DNA of 6,068 nucleotides. Source: Fulvivirga aurantia (GTDB taxonomy: Bacteria > Bacteroidota > Bacteroidia > Cytophagales > Cyclobacteriaceae). The position numbers and the translations under genes were made by a program. The notes under the pieces are model-generated. The model was not told where the DNA came from. It saw nothing but the letters and a program-made list of their open reading frames with translations, and did not search any database. The DNA lies in NCBI RefSeq assembly GCF_009711475.1, contig NZ_SMMD01000710.1, positions 1-6,068 on the forward strand, written 5' to 3'. Shown piece by piece: positions 3,821 to 6,068 of this stretch (within the stretch, counting starts at the first letter, position 1; the number at the start of each line of letters is the position of its first letter).

Positions 3821-5239
3821 GTGAGCAAAACATATGATCTAATCGTGATTGGTGCGGGATCCGCTGGTTTAAGCGTATCCCTCTCCATGAACGAGTTTGG
3901 CTTCAAGGTCTTATTAATAGATAAGAAAGCCGAGTTGATAGGTGGCGATTGTCTCAATTTCGGATGTATCCCTAGCAAAGCCCTTATACACATAGCCAGA
4001 GAAGTACACAGCGCCAAAAAGGCTGAGAAGTTTGGCCTTAAGGTAGGCGGAGAGGTAGATATACATTCAGTACTTCAATACATTAAGGGTAAGCAAGACA
4101 TAATCCGCTCACATGAAAACAAAGAGTATTTAATAGAGCAGGGCTTGGCTATTGAGATTGGCGAAGCTCATTTTATTTCTAAGCATGAAGTAGAAGTAAA
4201 TGGGAAACGCTTTGCTGGTAAAAAGGTCATCATCGCTACAGGTAGTAAACCTGCTATGCCAAATGTGTTTATAGATCATGAGGCACCTATAGTAACAAAT
4301 GAAACACTTTTCGACATTCAAAACCTACCCAAACAACTGGTTGTGATTGGAGGTGGTCCAAATGGTTTAGAACTTGGGCAGGCCTTTCATAGGCTCGGCA
4401 GCAAAGTAACTATTGTGCATCGACACAGTCGCATCCTCAATAAAGAGGAGTATGAAATCTCTGAGATTTTGTACCAAAGGCTTAAAGATGAAGGCGTACA
4501 ATTTATGCTAGATAGTGAACCCAAAGCCATTAAACAGGATAGGGTGGATATCAAAACCTCAAATGGCAATGTATCTCTCAAATGTGATTTGGTCTTAGTA
4601 GCTGTCGGTCGGGAGTTAAACCATCATGATCTTAAACTGGAAAATGCAGAGGTAAAAGTCTCTAAAGGAGAAATTGTAACTAATAACAAGTTGCAAACCA
4701 CCAACCCTGATGTTTACGTCTGTGGTGATGCCTTAGGGTCGCTTAAATTTTCTCATGCAGCAGAAATGCACGCCAGACTTTTACTCAATAATTTCTTTTC
4801 TCCCTTTAAGAAAAAGCTTTCTTATCAACATTTCTCATGGGTAACATTCACTGATCCTGAAATAGCAACCTTTGGCAGATCTTCAGCTCAACTGCAGGAA
4901 GCAGGTGAGTCATTTGAAAGACTGGAATATGATTTCAAGGATGATGATCGCGCAGTGGTTGGGGATTACAGGTATGGTAAGTTGGTTTTAAATGTTACTA
5001 AAACGAATTTATTAAATAGGTCGCCAAAAATTTTGGGTGGTACTATCATCGCCCCGGGAGCAGGCGAGCTGATTCAGGAGCTAGTCACTCATATGGTCAT
5101 TGGAGCAAAACTGAGTGTATTGTTCGATAAAATATATGCTTACCCGGTAGCTTCCCGGGTAAATCAGGCAGTTGCACTTCAAAAACAATCAGAACAGCTT
5201 ACAACCTTTGTTAAGCGGCTTCTGCAAATGTTATATTAA
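3821..5239 (+). CDS. FAD-dependent pyridine nucleotide-disulfide oxidoreductase (mercuric reductase/lipoamide dehydrogenase fold)
   Basis: The 472-residue flavoprotein has an FAD Rossmann loop GAGSAG (11-16), the redox-active disulfide Cys44/Cys49 in GGDCLNFGCIPSK (41-53), ATGSKP (139-144), an NAD(P)H loop GGGPNG (177-182), the second FAD motif CGDALG (301-306) and a C-terminal dimerisation domain (about 335-472). Family members move electrons from NAD(P)H through FAD to a disulfide or other acceptor. The C-terminal catalytic pair, His in HPTxxE and its Glu, is replaced here (YAYPVASR, 439-446: Tyr441, Arg446). The vicinal Cys pair that MerA uses is also absent, so mercuric reduction and lipoamide oxidation are not supported. 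The GTG start at 3821 is forced: the frame is closed by TGA at 3812 and the next ATG would remove the FAD loop. It is the last gene of the three-gene operon. Confidence 0.92.
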   Translation: MSKTYDLIVIGAGSAGLSVSLSMNEFGFKVLLIDKKAELIGGDCLNFGCIPSKALIHIAREVHSAKKAEKFGLKVGGEVDIHSVLQYIKGKQDIIRSHENKEYLIEQGLAIEIGEAHFISKHEVEVNGKRFAGKKVIIATGSKPAMPNVFIDHEAPIVTNETLFDIQNLPKQLVVIGGGPNGLELGQAFHRLGSKVTIVHRHSRILNKEEYEISEILYQRLKDEGVQFMLDSEPKAIKQDRVDIKTSNGNVSLKCDLVLVAVGRELNHHDLKLENAEVKVSKGEIVTNNKLQTTNPDVYVCGDALGSLKFSHAAEMHARLLLNNFFSPFKKKLSYQHFSWVTFTDPEIATFGRSSAQLQEAGESFERLEYDFKDDDRAVVGDYRYGKLVLNVTKTNLLNRSPKILGGTIIAPGAGELIQELVTHMVIGAKLSVLFDKIYAYPVASRVNQAVALQKQSEQLTTFVKRLLQMLY

Positions 5240-5331
5240 TCACTCAGAGCTATAATAAACAAAAGTAGTCTGCTCATGTTAATTTTATTAAGTCTTAGTA
5301 GTTTACTGCCCTGACAGGAATTGTAAATTGC

Positions 5332-5339
5332 TATTTTTG
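5332..5339 (+). promoter_or_regulatory. Candidate Bacteroidota -7 promoter element for the PAP2 gene
   Basis: TATTTTTG matches the -7 consensus TAnnTTTG exactly and is the same octamer as the one upstream of mnmE. Transcription would start about 20 bases before the proposed TTG start at 5366. CCTG at 5310-5313, 18 bases upstream, is only a poor -33 candidate. The position in the 126-base gap after the redox operon suggests that the phosphatase gene has its own promoter. Confidence 0.45.
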
Positions 5340-5365
5340 GTAAAACTAAAAGTTGATTTAATACA

Positions 5366-6068
5366 TTGCTTAGGGTCTTAAGAGAACTTATAAATCACAA
5401 GGATGAATATTTTTTATATATTCTATTCCTGATCATAGCGGCTATACTTTGTGGATTTTCCCTTAATGTTTTTTTAGAAATTACCTGGGATTTAAAAGCT
5501 GGCGAGCTCGATAATTTCGACAAAGATGCTACAGCCTGGATTTATGCTTACCGATCTGAATCACTAACTCCCTTTGTAATAGCCATTACAGAAATGGGAA
5601 GTCAATGGGCCTACCTGGTAGTGATCCCAATTATTGCTTACTTGCTTTATAGAAAGGGTAAAAGTTGGCGTAGAACACTTCAGGCCACGTTAATTTTGAT
5701 TTCTACCTTCTTTCTTAACCTCGGCATAAAATATATTATCAGTCGCCCCAGACCTATAGAAGCTGAGCGATTGGTGGAGGTGCACGATGGGTCTTTTAGC
5801 TACCCGAGCGGTCATAGTATGAGTGCCATCGCATTTTATGGTTTTATCATCTACCTCACTTTCAAATATGTGAGCAATGTCTATTTAAAATGGGCACTAA
5901 TCACTCTTCAGACCTTACTTATTTTAGGAATAGGAACAAGTCGTGTTTATTTGGGGGTTCACTTCCCAAGTGATGTGGTTGCTGGTTTTGTGGCGGGTAT
6001 CATTTGGTTATTGATATGTATCGCTGCTCTTAAAACTATAAATATCTATCGTCAACGAATGAGGCAAA
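5366..6068 (+). CDS. PAP2 family membrane phosphatase, 3' end beyond the window
   Basis: The frame stays open to the window edge, giving at least 234 residues. All three acid-phosphatase motifs are present: K122 with R129-P130 (KYIISRPRP, K-x6-RP), PSGH (147-150) and SR-x5-H-x3-D (Ser192, Arg193, His199, Asp203). The chain has about six hydrophobic stretches (near 16-36, 82-95, 105-121, 154-166, 176-191 and 205-225), typical of integral membrane PAP2 enzymes. These dephosphorylate lipid phosphates such as phosphatidic acid or undecaprenyl pyrophosphate at the outer face of the inner membrane. The choice between those substrates is open. The start is uncertain: a stop lies at 5354-5356, no in-frame ATG occurs before 5594 (inside the conserved region), and TTG at 5366 is the best fit, placing a short charged N-terminus before the first helix. 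A candidate promoter sits just upstream. Confidence 0.9.
   Translation, partial: MLRVLRELINHKDEYFLYILFLIIAAILCGFSLNVFLEITWDLKAGELDNFDKDATAWIYAYRSESLTPFVIAITEMGSQWAYLVVIPIIAYLLYRKGKSWRRTLQATLILISTFFLNLGIKYIISRPRPIEAERLVEVHDGSFSYPSGHSMSAIAFYGFIIYLTFKYVSNVYLKWALITLQTLLILGIGTSRVYLGVHFPSDVVAGFVAGIIWLLICIAALKTINIYRQRMRQ

Noticed and set aside
3821..5239. Annotation as mercuric reductase (merA)
   Set aside because: The N-terminal heavy-metal domain and C-terminal vicinal Cys pair are missing, and no mer regulator or transporter is nearby.
5279..5291. TTAAT-TTT-ATTAA inverted repeat after the flavoprotein gene as a terminator
   Set aside because: The stem is only five A-T pairs with no GC content and no following T run, so it is too weak to call.

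Overview
The window looks like chromosomal DNA from a member of the Bacteroidota, possibly of the Cytophagales; the order is a guess. The evidence is indirect: moderate to low GC, no Shine-Dalgarno sequences but A-rich leaders, two exact matches to the Bacteroidota -7 promoter element (TAnnTTTG, both reading TATTTTTG) just upstream of genes, and intergenic repeat types that I recall from such genomes. No rRNA, tRNA, CRISPR array, transposase or phage gene is visible.

Layout. Positions 1-760 hold one small minus-strand gene, a 70-residue S4 RNA-binding protein of the YbcJ/YaaA type (238-450), inside an unusually dense repeat field. The field is built from two kinds of 7-bp tandem array: type A, unit ATTGnnn, and type B, unit ARCTMRN. 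In two places they are joined by a conserved hairpin, with stems ACTC/GAGT and GGGC/GCCC and a variable 3-nt loop. Next is mnmE on the minus strand (759-2141), encoding the GTPase that modifies wobble uridines in tRNA. It is complete, with every G motif and the C-terminal CIGK.

A divergent intergenic region (2142-2331) carries a likely mnmE promoter and two inverted repeats. It precedes a tight plus-strand operon of three redox genes: a peroxiredoxin/thioredoxin-fold protein with a CPVC motif (2332-2862), a zinc-independent NADPH:quinone-reductase-type MDR enzyme (2876-3811), and an FAD disulfide reductase of the mercuric reductase/lipoamide dehydrogenase fold (3821-5239). Gaps are 13 and 9 nt. 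The reductase keeps its redox-active CxxxxC but lacks the usual C-terminal His-Glu dyad, so its substrate is uncertain. After a 126-nt gap with its own candidate promoter, a PAP2 family membrane phosphatase starts (5366) and runs off the window end.

How the genes fit together. The two minus-strand genes both concern RNA (tRNA modification and RNA binding), but about 300 bp of repeats separate them, so co-transcription is not assured. The three redox genes are probably co-transcribed and may act together in peroxide, quinone or electrophile detoxification, with the two reductases using NAD(P)H. The PAP2 protein is probably a separate unit acting on lipid phosphates or pyrophosphates at the membrane. 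The most unusual content is the heptad-phased repeat field, whose type B arrays reach into the end of the S4 gene and supply its stop codon.
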